Below the pieces are notes generated by a model. That model was not told the DNA's origin. It did not search any database and saw only the letters and a list, made by a program, of their open reading frames with translations. A stretch of DNA of 64,000 bases from positions 186,001-250,000 of the forward strand of contig QFQP01000004.1 of NCBI GenBank assembly GCA_003243425.1. Direction: 5' to 3'. How positions within the stretch are numbered: position 1 is the first letter of the stretch; each line of letters starts with the position of its first letter. Source of the stretch: Archangium gephyra (GTDB lineage Bacteria; Myxococcota; Myxococcia; Myxococcales; Myxococcaceae). Positions 1-12,000 of the stretch are shown here, one piece after another. The position numbers and the translations under genes were made by a program.

Positions 1-1227
1 TGACGCCGCCGTCGACGTCGCCCCGCGCAGCACGTCGGCGTTGGGAACTCCGGCCTCGACGAGCTGACGAAGCTCTTCCTGGAACGCCGCGCCCGCCATG
101 CACCCGACGCTGCCGTTGTCGTCCGCGCCGACCAGCAGGGGCACGCCCGCGCGGTGAAGCACGCGAACCGCTTCGAGCCGGTCCGCCTTGCTGGCCTGCA
201 ACTCGTGGATCCACGCCGTGAGGCCCGCAGAGAGCGTGTGCTGCGAAGTGACCGAGGGGTCGAACTCGTGAAGGAACCCGGAGGGCCAGGCTTCCTTCTC
301 GAGCGGGGTGGGCGCGAAGCGGTTCTCGATCAGCGCTTCGATGCGGTCCCACACCACCAGCGTCGGCGCGACGACGGTCCCGAGCGACTTGAGCTCTGCG
401 GCCTGCTCGTCGGTCAGCTTGCCGAGGTGAACGCCATGCACGAGCAGATCGACGCCTGCGCGCGCCGCGAGCAGCGCGTACTCCGCCGTGTCGATGTGCG
501 CGGCGACCTTTGCGTTCTTCGCGTGCGCGGCGTCGACCACCGCCTTCAGCAACTCCGGTGAGTAGACGGGCGCGTCGAGTGGAATCTGCGCCACCGCGAC
601 TTTGATGATCTTCGCGCCGTGGGCGAGGCTGTTCTCGACGGCTCTCTTCGCCTCTTCCGGCGTCGAGATCTGGGTCGCGAAGATGCCTTCGGCGATGCGG
701 TCGACCGGCCACGGCAACAGATCGCGCACCATGCTCACCGGGTAGCCGTCGCGCGTGGTGATCATCTTCCCCGCGTAGATGAAGTCGGGGCCGAGCCAGT
801 TCTTCTGCAGCGCCTCGAGCTCTTCGACGTCGCCGCCCACGTCTTGCGCGCCGGTGATGCCCGCGTAGAGCAGGGCGCGGCCAGCGTGTCGTGGGTCGGG
901 TTGCGCGGCCTTCCACGGCGCCGAAGGGCTGCTCGTCAGGTGCACGTGAAAGTCGATGAAGCCGGGCACCAGCGTCTTGCCGTTGCCGTCGATGAAGCGC
1001 GCGCCGGCGATGCGCATGAGACCGGTCTCGTGAACCGCCTGAACTCGGCCGTCGCTGATGAGCACGTCGCGATGCTCGAGCAGCGTGGCGCTCTTGCCGT
1101 CGAACACCGCCACGTTGCTGATGAGAATTCGCTCGGAGGCCGACGGCTTCTCGACGAGTTGGGGAAACGAGTAGCGGGTCAGACACCCGCTGAGCAGCAC
1201 CAACGACGCCACGGCGAAAACGCGCAT
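1..1227 (-). CDS. Amidohydrolase-family lipoprotein (3' end cut by window edge)
   Basis: Reading the minus strand from an ATG at 1227 gives an open frame of 409 codons that is still open at base 1, so the C-terminus is missing. The N-terminus is a lipoprotein signal (MRVFAVASLVLLSGC, lipobox LSGC, Cys15), which suggests an envelope-anchored enzyme. Near residue 93 the segment GFIDFHVHL carries the HxH metal motif of metal-dependent amidohydrolases. Further on there are AAHIDTAEYA and LLVHGVHLG (later His positions) and a GADDNG segment with the Asp expected near the barrel end. Together they resemble the imidazolonepropionase-like cyclic amidohydrolases. The substrate cannot be read from sequence. 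It lies 18 bp downstream of the small gene ending at 1246, probably in one transcript. Confidence 0.85.
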   Translation of the reverse strand, partial: MRVFAVASLVLLSGCLTRYSFPQLVEKPSASERILISNVAVFDGKSATLLEHRDVLISDGRVQAVHETGLMRIAGARFIDGNGKTLVPGFIDFHVHLTSSPSAPWKAAQPDPRHAGRALLYAGITGAQDVGGDVEELEALQKNWLGPDFIYAGKMITTRDGYPVSMVRDLLPWPVDRIAEGIFATQISTPEEAKRAVENSLAHGAKIIKVAVAQIPLDAPVYSPELLKAVVDAAHAKNAKVAAHIDTAEYALLAARAGVDLLVHGVHLGKLTDEQAAELKSLGTVVAPTLVVWDRIEALIENRFAPTPLEKEAWPSGFLHEFDPSVTSQHTLSAGLTAWIHELQASKADRLEAVRVLHRAGVPLLVGADDNGSVGCMAGAAFQEELRQLVEAGVPNADVLRGATSTAAS

Positions 1228-1245
1228 GGCGCTCGATCTACTTCG

Positions 1246-1644
1246 TCATGCGCGGCCGGGCTTCTGCTTCCACGACGTGCGCGTGCGCTTCGCGATGCCG
1301 GCGCTGCCATGCCAGCGGAGGTCGTGCACCGAACCGCCGATTTCCTTGCCGTCTTTGACCTGCAGCGCGGGCACGTCGGCCATCGGCGTCGACTCGAGCG
1401 TCACCACCCACTCGTCACCCACGGGCTTGAGCGTCATCGTCGAGGTGATGGTCAGCGACACCGCGCACTCCGGCATCGCGGGCAGCGGCGGCGGCGTCTT
1501 CACCGCCCGCGCCGGCGGCAGGCAGAACGAGAGCTCGGGTGACTTCTTTTCGAGCGGCGCTCGTTCGTCGCTGACGAAGAACATCAGCGACGCGATGAAG
1601 GAGATGCCGCTACTCGCCAGAACCAGGAGCACGTCAGGGGGCAT
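1246..1644 (-). CDS. Small single-pass membrane protein, unknown function
   Basis: An open frame of 132 codons if translation starts at the ATG at 1644 (MPPDVLLVLASSG); an in-frame upstream start at 1683 would add 13 residues but would crowd the divergent truA gene. A hydrophobic stretch at about residues 4-24 predicts one membrane segment. It is followed by a proline-rich linker and a soluble domain with beta-strand-like alternation (SLTITSTMTLKPVGDEWVV). I do not recognise the family. It sits directly upstream of the amidohydrolase on the same strand, so the two are probably cotranscribed. The gene is moderately supported by its membrane pattern and tight spacing. Confidence 0.55.
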   Translation of the reverse strand: MPPDVLLVLASSGISFIASLMFFVSDERAPLEKKSPELSFCLPPARAVKTPPPLPAMPECAVSLTITSTMTLKPVGDEWVVTLESTPMADVPALQVKDGKEIGGSVHDLRWHGSAGIAKRTRTSWKQKPGRA

Positions 1645-1702
1645 GACCGCCGTATGACAACCTGCTCCGAAATCAGGTTCCATGTGGGATACTCACTTCG
1701 TC

Positions 1703-2476
1703 ATGGCCCGCGTGAAGTTGGTGCTCGAGTACGACGGGACGAACTACGTGGGCTGGCAGATCCAGCAGAACGGTCCGTCGGTGCAGGGGCGCCTTCAACT
1801 GGCGCTGCAAAAGCTCGTCGGCGAGCCGGTCACCGTCGTCGGAGCGGGGCGTACTGACTCAGGCGTCCATGCAACCGGCATGGTGGTGGCCTTCGATTCG
1901 CCGCGATCGCTGCCCACGAAGGCCTACTGGATGGGCCTCAATTCCCTGTTGCCGGAAGACATCGCGGTGGTCCGGGCCGACGAAGTTCGCGGTGACTTCG
2001 ACCCGCGGCGCTGGGCGCATGGAAAGCGGTATCGCTACCGGGTCTCCAACCGTCGCAGCCGTTCGCCGCACCGGCGAAATACCCATTGGGAGATCTTCCA
2101 TCCCGTGCAGGTGGCGACGATGGCGGAGGCCGCGCGGGCGCTCGTCGGCAAACACGACTTTCAGGCGTTCCGCGCGTCCGATTGTCAGGCCGCGACGTCG
2201 AACCGTGAGCTGAAGCGCGTCGAAGTGATCGGTGCGACCGGCGACGAGATTCAATTCGTGGTCGAAGGCACCGCGTTCCTCAAACACATGGTGCGCAACA
2301 TCGTCGGCTCGTTGATCGAGGTGGGGAAGGGCAAGCGGCCGCCGTCGTGGGTGCAGGAAGTGCTCGAAGGGCGCGATCGCACGAAGGCGGGCGCGACCGC
2401 GCCACCACACGGTCTGTCGTTGGAAGAGGTCTTCTACGGCGACGGGCCGCGCACCGGAGAGACCGATGACGACTGA
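1703..2476 (+). CDS. truA: tRNA pseudouridine synthase A
   Basis: A 257-residue protein that isomerises uridine to pseudouridine at positions 38-40 of the tRNA anticodon stem-loop. The hallmark GRTDSGVHA is present, with the catalytic Asp at residue 52. LEYDGTNYVGWQ at the N-terminus and AFLKHMVRNIVGSLIEVGKG near the C-terminus are also typical of TruA, and length matches the family. I chose the ATG at 1703 (MARVKLVLEYDG), which fits family N-termini. An in-frame start at 1682 would add seven residues. The last 11 bases overlap the start of the downstream membrane-protein gene, so the two are likely translationally coupled. Confidence 0.96.
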   Translation: MARVKLVLEYDGTNYVGWQIQQNGPSVQGRLQLALQKLVGEPVTVVGAGRTDSGVHATGMVVAFDSPRSLPTKAYWMGLNSLLPEDIAVVRADEVRGDFDPRRWAHGKRYRYRVSNRRSRSPHRRNTHWEIFHPVQVATMAEAARALVGKHDFQAFRASDCQAATSNRELKRVEVIGATGDEIQFVVEGTAFLKHMVRNIVGSLIEVGKGKRPPSWVQEVLEGRDRTKAGATAPPHGLSLEEVFYGDGPRTGETDDD

Positions 2477-3026
2477 AGCCAAGAAGCCGTCCGTTTTCTC
2501 GCGGGCCGAAGGTGGCGCACGCCAGGTGGTGTTGCAGATCGGCCTGGGCGTGGCGGGCTTCGTGATCGGCGGCCTGTTTTCCGCCGGCGTCAGCGCGCGC
2601 ATCGCCGAGCGCTTCGGCTACATCGAAAACGCGACGATCGCGTTCGTGCTGGGCTGGCTGCTGCAGCGCGCGTGGCTGCTGGTGATCGTCCCGTTGTTCG
2701 GTTGGACGATCGGCCGGCTCACGGCGCTCCCGGCGCTGCGCTTCGCGGTCGTCGCCTGCGTGTCGGGTGAGGTGTTTTCGGTGCTGCTCTACACGGCGGT
2801 GAATGGCTTCGACGCCTTGCTCGACGACCCGCCGCAGGTGCTGACGCGCCTGGTGACGTTGTTCATCGGCATGGCCATCACCGTGAGCGCGGTGAGTGAC
2901 GGCCGGAGAGCCCAGCGGGAAGCGCAGGCCGAAGCCGCCGTGATCGCAGAGAAGAACAAGGCGGAGTACGCCGAGTTCCTCAAGCAGCAGGAAGCGGCCA
3001 CTGCGCCTCCTGCTGCCGGTTCTGAG

Positions 3027-3047
<21 letters not shown>
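2466..3047 (+). CDS. Polytopic membrane protein, unknown function
   Basis: 193 residues beginning at an ATG inside the end of truA. Hydrophobic segments at roughly residues 20-45, 55-80, 85-110 and 120-145 suggest four membrane helices. A charged, Ala/Glu-rich C-terminal tail (about residues 148-193) is probably a cytoplasmic helix or coiled coil. I do not recognise the family. The gene is converging with clpB and overlaps its 3' end by 21 bp, which is unusual enough that antisense interplay between the two transcript ends is possible. Confidence 0.75.
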
Positions 3048-5621
<2,574 letters not shown>

Positions 5622-5711
5622 GCCCACAAACTGTCCATTCGAAACCGTCGCGCAAGCGTCGTGCCGGAAATGAAACTACCCATAAGCAAACCTGTCGACG
5701 TCCTGATGCGT

Positions 5712-5734
5712 CATGAATTCGCCGGGAATTCATG
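5712..5734. promoter_or_regulatory. Perfect inverted repeat between clpB and a divergent gene
   Basis: The sequence CATGAATTC-GCCGG-GAATTCATG has two perfect 9-bp arms around a 5-bp spacer. It lies about 90 bp upstream of the clpB start and about 84 bp upstream of the divergent gene at 5818, where an operator would be placed. It is more AT-rich than its surroundings. It does not match the CIRCE heat-shock operator. Regulator unknown; operator role is inferred from symmetry and position only. Confidence 0.45.
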
Positions 5735-5817
5735 GAGTTCCAACGATCCGTCGTTGTAGGTGGAGCAGGGCTGCTGTAATGCGCGCGCGCTCACGCGTTG
5801 GGGGAGGAAAGACGTCC

Positions 5818-6408
5818 TTGGAATCGCACGGCGGTTACCTGTGCCAGTACTCAGACGTCGACGCGGCCTGGCTGCAGCAGATCGCCCGTCTCGCGCTCGA
5901 GGAAGACGGCCAGTCGTCGGACGACGCGGGGTTGTTGGTGAACGTGCTGGGTGGCCCCCGCATCGCTCGCTTCGCCTGGGACGCTCCTTTCACCTACGGC
6001 CGCCAGGGTGCCCGCTGGTACCTCACGCATCACTCGCTCGCGCGTCGGCTCTCTGAACATCTGCGGGTGACGGTGCACGCGTACGCGTTCGATCCCGATG
6101 AGGTCGAGCAGGTCGTGGCGTACGCCAACGGCCGTCGCGTGGGCGGCGAGCTGCTCCGCTACGAAGACGCCGAACTGCCGGACGATGAAGACGACGACGA
6201 AGCCTTCGTGCGCGCCCAGGCGAAGTGGCCGCTGGGTCACATGGCGCGCGTGTTGGGCATCGAGCGCAACGAGCTGTTGCGGATTCCGCGCAAGTCATCG
6301 GCGCTGATCGACTTGTCGGCCGCCAAGACGCTGCAACCGCAGCCGTTGTGGCAGTTGTTCCCGGAGCGGGTTCAAGCCCTCCGCCGCCACGAGTTCTTCA
6401 CGCAGTAG
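5818..6408 (+). CDS. Conserved hypothetical protein with acidic linker
   Basis: About 197 residues when started at the TTG at 5818, which has a strong Shine-Dalgarno (GGGGGAGGAAAG) eight bases upstream. In-frame ATGs at 5713 and 5779 exist but lack such a site, and the first overlaps the palindrome at 5712-5734. The product has no signal peptide or membrane segment. It contains a very acidic stretch (DAELPDDEDDDEAF) at about residue 120 and ends in FFTQ. I do not recognise the family. It is divergent from clpB and converges with the membrane protein at 6412 with only 3 bp between the stops. Confidence 0.7.
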   Translation: MESHGGYLCQYSDVDAAWLQQIARLALEEDGQSSDDAGLLVNVLGGPRIARFAWDAPFTYGRQGARWYLTHHSLARRLSEHLRVTVHAYAFDPDEVEQVVAYANGRRVGGELLRYEDAELPDDEDDDEAFVRAQAKWPLGHMARVLGIERNELLRIPRKSSALIDLSAAKTLQPQPLWQLFPERVQALRRHEFFTQ

Positions 6409-6411
6409 GCG

Positions 6412-7029
6412 TCATTCCGTTTCGCGAGCGGCGCGCGTGAGGAGTTCGCGCAGACCCTCGGAACGGAAATAGGCCGCGAGGCCCAGGAAACACCCGACAA
6501 TCAACAGGCTCCACACCACGCTCGCGGTCGAGACCGCGGCCATGATCAACGCCGAAGTGTCCGACATTTCAGGCGGCAGTTTCTGGGCTTCGAGCGCTTC
6601 ACCGAACGCACCGGCCATTCGACGCGCGATGACCAGATTCTGGGCGCCGCTCAACGTTCTCAACACCGCGGTCGCGGTGGCGGCACGTGAGAGCCACTGC
6701 GCGAGCTCCACCGAGGCCGTGAAGCGCAGCCGGAAGAGCAGCACGACGACCGAGAACGCGGAGATCGCGAGCAACACGCTGACGACGATGCGCGCCGGGG
6801 CCATGTTGGCGATGGCGCTGCTCATGCCCGACTGGCCAGCGAGGTAGACGTCGCGCTGGGCCTCCGCCGAGAGCTTGAGCTGCGGCCCGAAGTAGTTGTC
6901 GGCCATCTGCGGAGGCGCGTCGAGATGCGTGGCGAGCCACACGTCATCGAGAGCACCAAACGCCAGCGGAAAGGTGACGGAGAGCGCGATCACCAGCGCC
7001 CAACGGAACGCGACCGGCGACGCGCTCAC
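6412..7029 (-). CDS. Four-helix membrane protein, unknown function
   Basis: 205 residues from a GTG start that overlaps the stop codon of the upstream DUF1844 gene (GTGA arrangement), indicating translational coupling. Hydrophobic segments near residues 8-30, 75-100, 110-135 and 165-190 predict four helices. The region after the first helix (DDVWLATHLDAPPQMADNYF) is probably periplasmic. No catalytic motif is visible and the family is not recognised. It is the last gene of a three-gene minus-strand operon of small proteins (7510 to 6412). Confidence 0.7.
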   Translation of the reverse strand: MSASPVAFRWALVIALSVTFPLAFGALDDVWLATHLDAPPQMADNYFGPQLKLSAEAQRDVYLAGQSGMSSAIANMAPARIVVSVLLAISAFSVVVLLFRLRFTASVELAQWLSRAATATAVLRTLSGAQNLVIARRMAGAFGEALEAQKLPPEMSDTSALIMAAVSTASVVWSLLIVGCFLGLAAYFRSEGLRELLTRAARETE

Positions 7030-7310
7030 TTCTTGTTCTTCTCGATGAAACGGAGCTGCAGGTCAGACAGGATCGAGCCGAAGAGGTTGTCTTCTTCGGT
7101 CGTCAGGTTGCCGCGCGTCTTTTCACGCAGCAGGGACAGCACGTCGATCGACTGACGCGCGAGCGCGAGATCCACCGACACCTTTCCGCTCTCGGGGTCG
7201 GGGTGCGCGCCCAGGTGAATGAGCGCGGTCGAAGCCAACCCGAGAATGAACGCAGAGAAGGTGAGCTGATCGTCGTTGATGGTGAAGCTCTCGCCCGACG
7301 CGCCGGCCAT
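7026..7310 (-). CDS. DUF1844 domain protein
   Basis: 94 residues matching the DUF1844 pattern as I know it: an N-terminal FSAFILGLASTALIHLG helix, then HPDPESGKVSVDLALARQS, IDVLSLLREKTRGNL, and an acidic helix LTTEEDNLFGSILSDLQL. The function of this small family is not established. The hydrophobic N-terminal helix could associate with membrane or a partner. It is preceded by an 8-bp gap from the 63-residue gene and overlaps the next gene by 4 bp, so the three are one operon. Confidence 0.85.
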   Translation of the reverse strand: MAGASGESFTINDDQLTFSAFILGLASTALIHLGAHPDPESGKVSVDLALARQSIDVLSLLREKTRGNLTTEEDNLFGSILSDLQLRFIEKNKK

Positions 7311-7318
7311 GACGTTGG

Positions 7319-7510
7319 TTACTCCGCGCCTTCGTTGAGGTCTTCGTCGAGGATGTACTCGTCGGCCTCGGCCTGAACGCGCTCGGCCTTCTCGGCGAGG
7401 TCGGGCAGCCCCTTGAGGTGCTTCTCGAAGGTCTTCTCGTCAACCTGGCCCTGGCGGATGTAACGCTCGACGGTGCGCTTGTCGGTGTAGCGGAGATCGA
7501 TTTCGGACAT
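7319..7510 (-). CDS. Small charged conserved protein, unknown function
   Basis: 63 residues, highly charged, mostly predicted helical (YTDKRTVERYIRQGQVDEKTF, then an acidic C-terminal half). No signal peptide, membrane segment or Cys. It is the first gene of the operon with the DUF1844 protein and the membrane protein. It starts 24 bp from the divergent thiE start, so the two promoters must overlap within each other's leader. Function unknown. Confidence 0.7.
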   Translation of the reverse strand: MSEIDLRYTDKRTVERYIRQGQVDEKTFEKHLKGLPDLAEKAERVQAEADEYILDEDLNEGAE

Positions 7511-7534
7511 GGCGGCGGCTTATAGCAGTGGGCC

Positions 7535-8158
7535 ATGTCGCTCAAGCTCCCTCGCGGGTTGTACGGACTGATCGATGACGGCGTGCGCCCGGACCTGTCC
7601 GTCGTCGACAAGGCGAGGGCAGCGCTGGCGGGCGGCGCTCACGTGCTGCAGCTGCGCCTCGAGAAGACGAGCGATCGGCTGGCGCTGCCGATCATCCGCG
7701 AAGTGGTGGCCATGGCCGGGCAGGCGGTGGTGATCGTCAACGATCGCGTCGATCTGGCGAAGCTCGGCGGCGCGCAGGGCGTACACCTCGGTGCGGATGA
7801 CGTGCCCATCGCCGCAGCGCGGGAATTCCTGGGTCCGGAGTTCCTGGTCGGCGCCACGTGCCGCTCGCTCGAAGACCTGCACGCGGCCAGGGCTGCCGGA
7901 GCCGACCACGCCGGCGTGGGGCCGATCTTCACCACCACGACCAAGACCGTCGCGCATGCGCCGCTCGGGCTCGAGACGTTCGCGATGATCGCTCGGGCGT
8001 CACCGCTTCCCGTCGTCGGCATCGCGGGCGTGACGCTCAGCAACATCAATCAGGTCGCCAGAGCCGGCGCCTGGTGCGCAGCGGTCGCCAGCGGGCTGCT
8101 CGATGCGCCCGACATCTCCGACCGCGCGAAGGCGCTGCAGGCCGCTTTCTTCGCCTGA
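7535..8158 (+). CDS. thiE: Thiamine-phosphate synthase
   Basis: 207 residues with the TIM-barrel motifs of ThiE, which joins HMP-pyrophosphate and thiazole phosphate (HET-P) to make thiamine phosphate. Visible motifs: VLQLRLEKTSDR (substrate-binding strand 2), VIVNDRVDLAKLGGAQGVHLGADD (residues about 68-92; diphosphate and Mg site), GATCRS, AGVGPIFTTTTKT and VVGIAGVT. Length agrees with the family. No TPP riboswitch is visible in the very short leader (24 bp from the divergent gene). It stands apart from other thiamine genes in this window. TenI-like paralogues share the fold, but the PIF-TTTTK loop supports synthase activity. Confidence 0.9.
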   Translation: MSLKLPRGLYGLIDDGVRPDLSVVDKARAALAGGAHVLQLRLEKTSDRLALPIIREVVAMAGQAVVIVNDRVDLAKLGGAQGVHLGADDVPIAAAREFLGPEFLVGATCRSLEDLHAARAAGADHAGVGPIFTTTTKTVAHAPLGLETFAMIARASPLPVVGIAGVTLSNINQVARAGAWCAAVASGLLDAPDISDRAKALQAAFFA

Positions 8159-8185
8159 CGCTCCCAGCGGCTACATTGCCGGGCA

Positions 8186-8944
8186 ATGAAGCATCACGGT
8201 CATCCGCGCCGTCCCTCGATCGCCGTCACGCCCGACATCACCACCCCGACACCCGAGGCGCCGTTTCCCAGATACGAGCTCAAGGCGGCCTACACCGACG
8301 CGATTCTGCGCGCGGGCGGGCTCCCGTTCGTGCTGCCGTACAGCGATGACCCGACGGTGGTCGACCAGTACCTCGATCGCGTCTCAGGGCTCGTCATCAC
8401 CGGTGGGGCCTTCGACATTCCGCCCTCGGCCTACGGCGAGAGCGACAAAGAGAACCTCGGCGTCTTGAAGCCGGGCCGCACCAACTTCGAGATGGCGGTG
8501 CTCAACGGCGCGCTGCAACGAAAGCTGCCGGTGCTCGGTGTGTGCGGCGGCATGCAGCTGCTCAACGTCGCCTTCGGCGGCACGCTCGTTCAGGACATCG
8601 GCACCGAGTTGCCCAACGCCAAGCCGCACGAGCAGAAGCACGACCGCACGCAGCCGCAGCACCCGATTGATGTGAAAGACCACACGCTGTTGGCAGATTG
8701 CGTCGGTGGGAAGGGGCAGCTGATGGTGAACTCCACGCACCACCAGGCCGTGAAGGCTGTCGGCGGAGGCCTCATCGTGAGCGGCGTGGCTGTCGACGGC
8801 GTCATCGAAGCCATTGAAAGCACTGATAAAAATCACTTCGTACTCGGCGTGCAATGGCACCCCGAGTTGATGAGTGACACGGTGCCTCCGAACCTCGGCA
8901 TTTACCGTGCTTTCGTGGGTCGCGCGCGCGAGCGCCGCCACTGA
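8186..8944 (+). CDS. Gamma-glutamyl-GABA hydrolase-like class I amidotransferase (peptidase C26)
   Basis: 252 residues with the glutamine-amidotransferase-like triad: nucleophile Cys120 in GVCGGMQLLN, and His225/Glu227 in VQWHPELM. The N-terminal strand SIAVTPDITTP and the segment LVITGGAFDIPPSAYG match the peptidase C26 family that includes PuuD. Known members cleave gamma-glutamyl bonds, for example gamma-glutamyl-GABA in putrescine catabolism. No other putrescine genes are nearby, so the physiological substrate is open. It follows thiE by 27 bp on the same strand and may be cotranscribed. Confidence 0.88.
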   Translation: MKHHGHPRRPSIAVTPDITTPTPEAPFPRYELKAAYTDAILRAGGLPFVLPYSDDPTVVDQYLDRVSGLVITGGAFDIPPSAYGESDKENLGVLKPGRTNFEMAVLNGALQRKLPVLGVCGGMQLLNVAFGGTLVQDIGTELPNAKPHEQKHDRTQPQHPIDVKDHTLLADCVGGKGQLMVNSTHHQAVKAVGGGLIVSGVAVDGVIEAIESTDKNHFVLGVQWHPELMSDTVPPNLGIYRAFVGRARERRH

Positions 8945-9053
8945 TCTTTTTCTCTGCGCATGTACGGTTGAACCCTACGTTCGTGAGTTACCGGAGTAAT
9001 GGAATACTCGGTCGCGCCGATCAGGGCCGATTCGACACCTGAGGTACCAAGAC

Positions 9054-12000
9054 ATGAAGCGACTGCTGTTCGCGTCCCTGGCGGCGCTGGTCTTCGCGGG
9101 CTGTGAGTGTGGCAACCCGCCGGTCAATCCCGACAACGACGCTGGCGCCGGTGGCGGGAGCGCGGCGACCGGCGGTGGTGCTGGCGGCGGCAGCAGTGGC
9201 ACGGGCGGCGGTTCGTCGTCGGTCGACGACGCCGGCGTCATCAACCCGCTCGATCCCAACAACGCGTTCCGCGACACCGATTGTGATGGCCTGTCTGACC
9301 AGGACGAGCTCGGCAATGTCTACGCTGGCGGGCTGAAGACCGACCCCATGAACCGCGACACCGACGGTGACGGCGTGGTCGACGGCGTGGAGGCGGGGCG
9401 GATCTCATCGGTCGACGCGCGCTGCACGTACACGGGCGACGCCGACCCGACGTCGCGCACCAACCCGACGGCCGCCGACAGCGACGCGGACGGCATTCCC
9501 GACGGCATCGAAGACGCGAACAAGAACGGTCTGGCCGAGCCCACTGAGACCGACCCCTCGATGCCCGACACCGACGGCGACGGGCTGCTCGACGGCGTCG
9601 AAGACGCCAACCAGAACGGCGTGAAAGACGCGACCGAGACGGACGCCACCCGGCGCGACACCGACGGCGACTTCATCAGCGACGGGCTCGAGGTGAACAC
9701 CACGCGCACCAACCCGTTGCTGCCCGACACCGACGGCGACACCTGCCGCGACGGCGCTGAAGATCTGAATCAGAACGGCAGCGTCGAGGCCGGAGAAACC
9801 GACCCCAACGACGCGACGGACTGTGGCCCGTCGATCAACCCCGACTCCGATGGCGACGGCATTCCCAACCGCTTCGAAGATCTCAATGGGAACGGCATGG
9901 TCGACTCGGGCGAGACGGACCCGATGCTGGCCGACACGGACGGCGACGGCCTCAATGACGGCCTCGAAGACGCCAACAAGAACGGCCGCCGGGATCCCGG
10001 CGAGACCAACCCGACGCGCCGCGACTCGGACTGTGACGGGCTGGCCGACGGACCGACGATGGGCACGGTGCGTGGCGAAGATCTCAACGCCAACGGCGTG
10101 GTCGACGTCGGCGAGACCGACCCGCGCAAGTTCGACACCGACGGCGATGGCCTGAGCGACGGCGTGGAAACCGGGCTCGTCACCGCGAACGTCGCCGACG
10201 CGACCCACTGCAGCGCGGTGCCCGTCGACGCCGATCCAACGACGACCACCAACCCGACCAACCGCGACTCCGATGGCGACGGGATCGACGACGGCGCCGA
10301 AGACGCGAACCAGAACGGCAGCGTCGACCCCGGTGAACTGAACCCCAACGACATCAGCGACGGCGTGCTGCCTGATGGAGGCGTCGCGCCGGCCGGTGCG
10401 GTGTGCACCGTGATGAACCTGCGCCCGGTCTCGTTCCGCGCGGAGGGTGACGCCGACATTCAGCTGGGCCTGCCGGCCGACTTCACCGAGCTGGAGACCG
10501 CCGCCGTGAACGGCTCGAGCAAGGGCATCGTCGGCTACGACCCGACGCACAAGGTCGCCTTCGTCGCCTGGCGCGAAGCGGCGCGGGGCAGTGCGACCAC
10601 GCCGACGGCTGACGAGAACGCCATTCGCCCGCTGCTCAACGGCATCGGCGCGCTCAGCAACTCGACCACGCAGACCTTCACCAGCTGGGACAACCTGCCG
10701 GCGCTGCAGGCCTTCTACGACATGGCCGGCGGCGATGACTTGAAGGACCGGGCCAACGCCATCGCCAACACGCTCATCGGCAACGGAGCCGGCGCGCTCA
10801 CCGGTGCGGCTGGCGTGACGGGCCCGTTCAAGTTGCAGGTCGAGTACCTGCACCGCACCAACGCGTCGGTGGTCGTGATCGTCGCGCTGACGCCGCTGGC
10901 CGACTACTCGGGCGCGCCGCTGTTCACCATGTCGGACACCGCGGGTGGTTCGGCGCTCGCGCAGTTCGGTGACGCCAACGCCTACCAGTGCGAGACGTTC
11001 GCGCCCCAGGGCGGCATGGTCGATTTCCTCTTCGCCATCGACGACTCCTGCTCGATGGACTCGTACCAGACCGCGCTGGCGAACACGGCGATGGCGGTGC
11101 AGAGCCAGCTCAACAACTCCCAGCTCGACTGGCGCATCGCGCTGGTGACCTCGAGCTACGCGCACGGCGGTACGGGCGGCAACAACGGCGCGGTGCGCGG
11201 CTTCACGCGCGACATCAACCAGTTCCGTTCGTGGCTCACGACGAACTCCACCTGCATGAACAACGTGTGCACCAACGTGTCGGGCGCGTCGCCGGCGTGC
11301 TGGGGGAGCGGCGCCAACGGCGGTTGCAGCATCGGCACCAGCGGCGGCAGCCCGGAGCGCATCGCGATGTCGGCGGCGCGAGCCATCAACACGCTGACGC
11401 CCACCACGGCCACTGAGCAGAGCAACCGCGTGCGCAGCGGCGCCCGCGTCGTCGTGATCTTCCTGGGTGACGCCGACGATCAGTCGGGCGCGAGCATCAA
11501 CGACCTGTCGAACTTCTTCGGCACGTTGAACGCCACGCTGACCTTCAGCGGCAATACGTACACCAACCGCGTGGGCCCGATGACCGTGCACGGCATCGTG
11601 TGCCCGGGCAACAACGCAGGCACCAACATCTGCGGCGAGACCCAGTACAGCCCGCGCCGCGCGGCGGGCGTCGTCACCAACCGTGGCGGCATTCGCGGTG
11701 ACATCGGCAGCGGCACCAGCATCTCGAACTCGGTGAACCTGATGATGAGCGCGGCGATCGCAGCTGCCGGTCACCAGATGCAGAAGCCGCCCATCGGTGC
11801 GTCGGTGAAGGTCGCCATGGACGCGGTGCTCGACGGAGCCGCCTGCAACAAGGACAACATTCCGCGCAGCCGCGCGGACGGCTTCGACTTCGACGGCATC
11901 AACCGGTCGATCGCGTTCTACGGCGCCTGTCGGCCCAACGCGGCGGCCCAGCGCGCGGCCGTCTCCTACCGCTACTGGATCGATTCGACGCCTCAGCCCG

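Noticed and set aside
5622..5760. Sigma-32 promoter or CIRCE before clpB
   Set aside because: No CTTGAA/CCCATNT pair at proper spacing and no TTAGCACTC-type repeat. Only an unrelated palindrome is present.
9405..11774. 789-codon minus-strand open frame antisense to the calcium-repeat lipoprotein
   Set aside because: Antisense of the repeat region. It is Val/Ala/Arg-rich with no domain, and the plus-strand gene has a lipoprotein signal and a Shine-Dalgarno.
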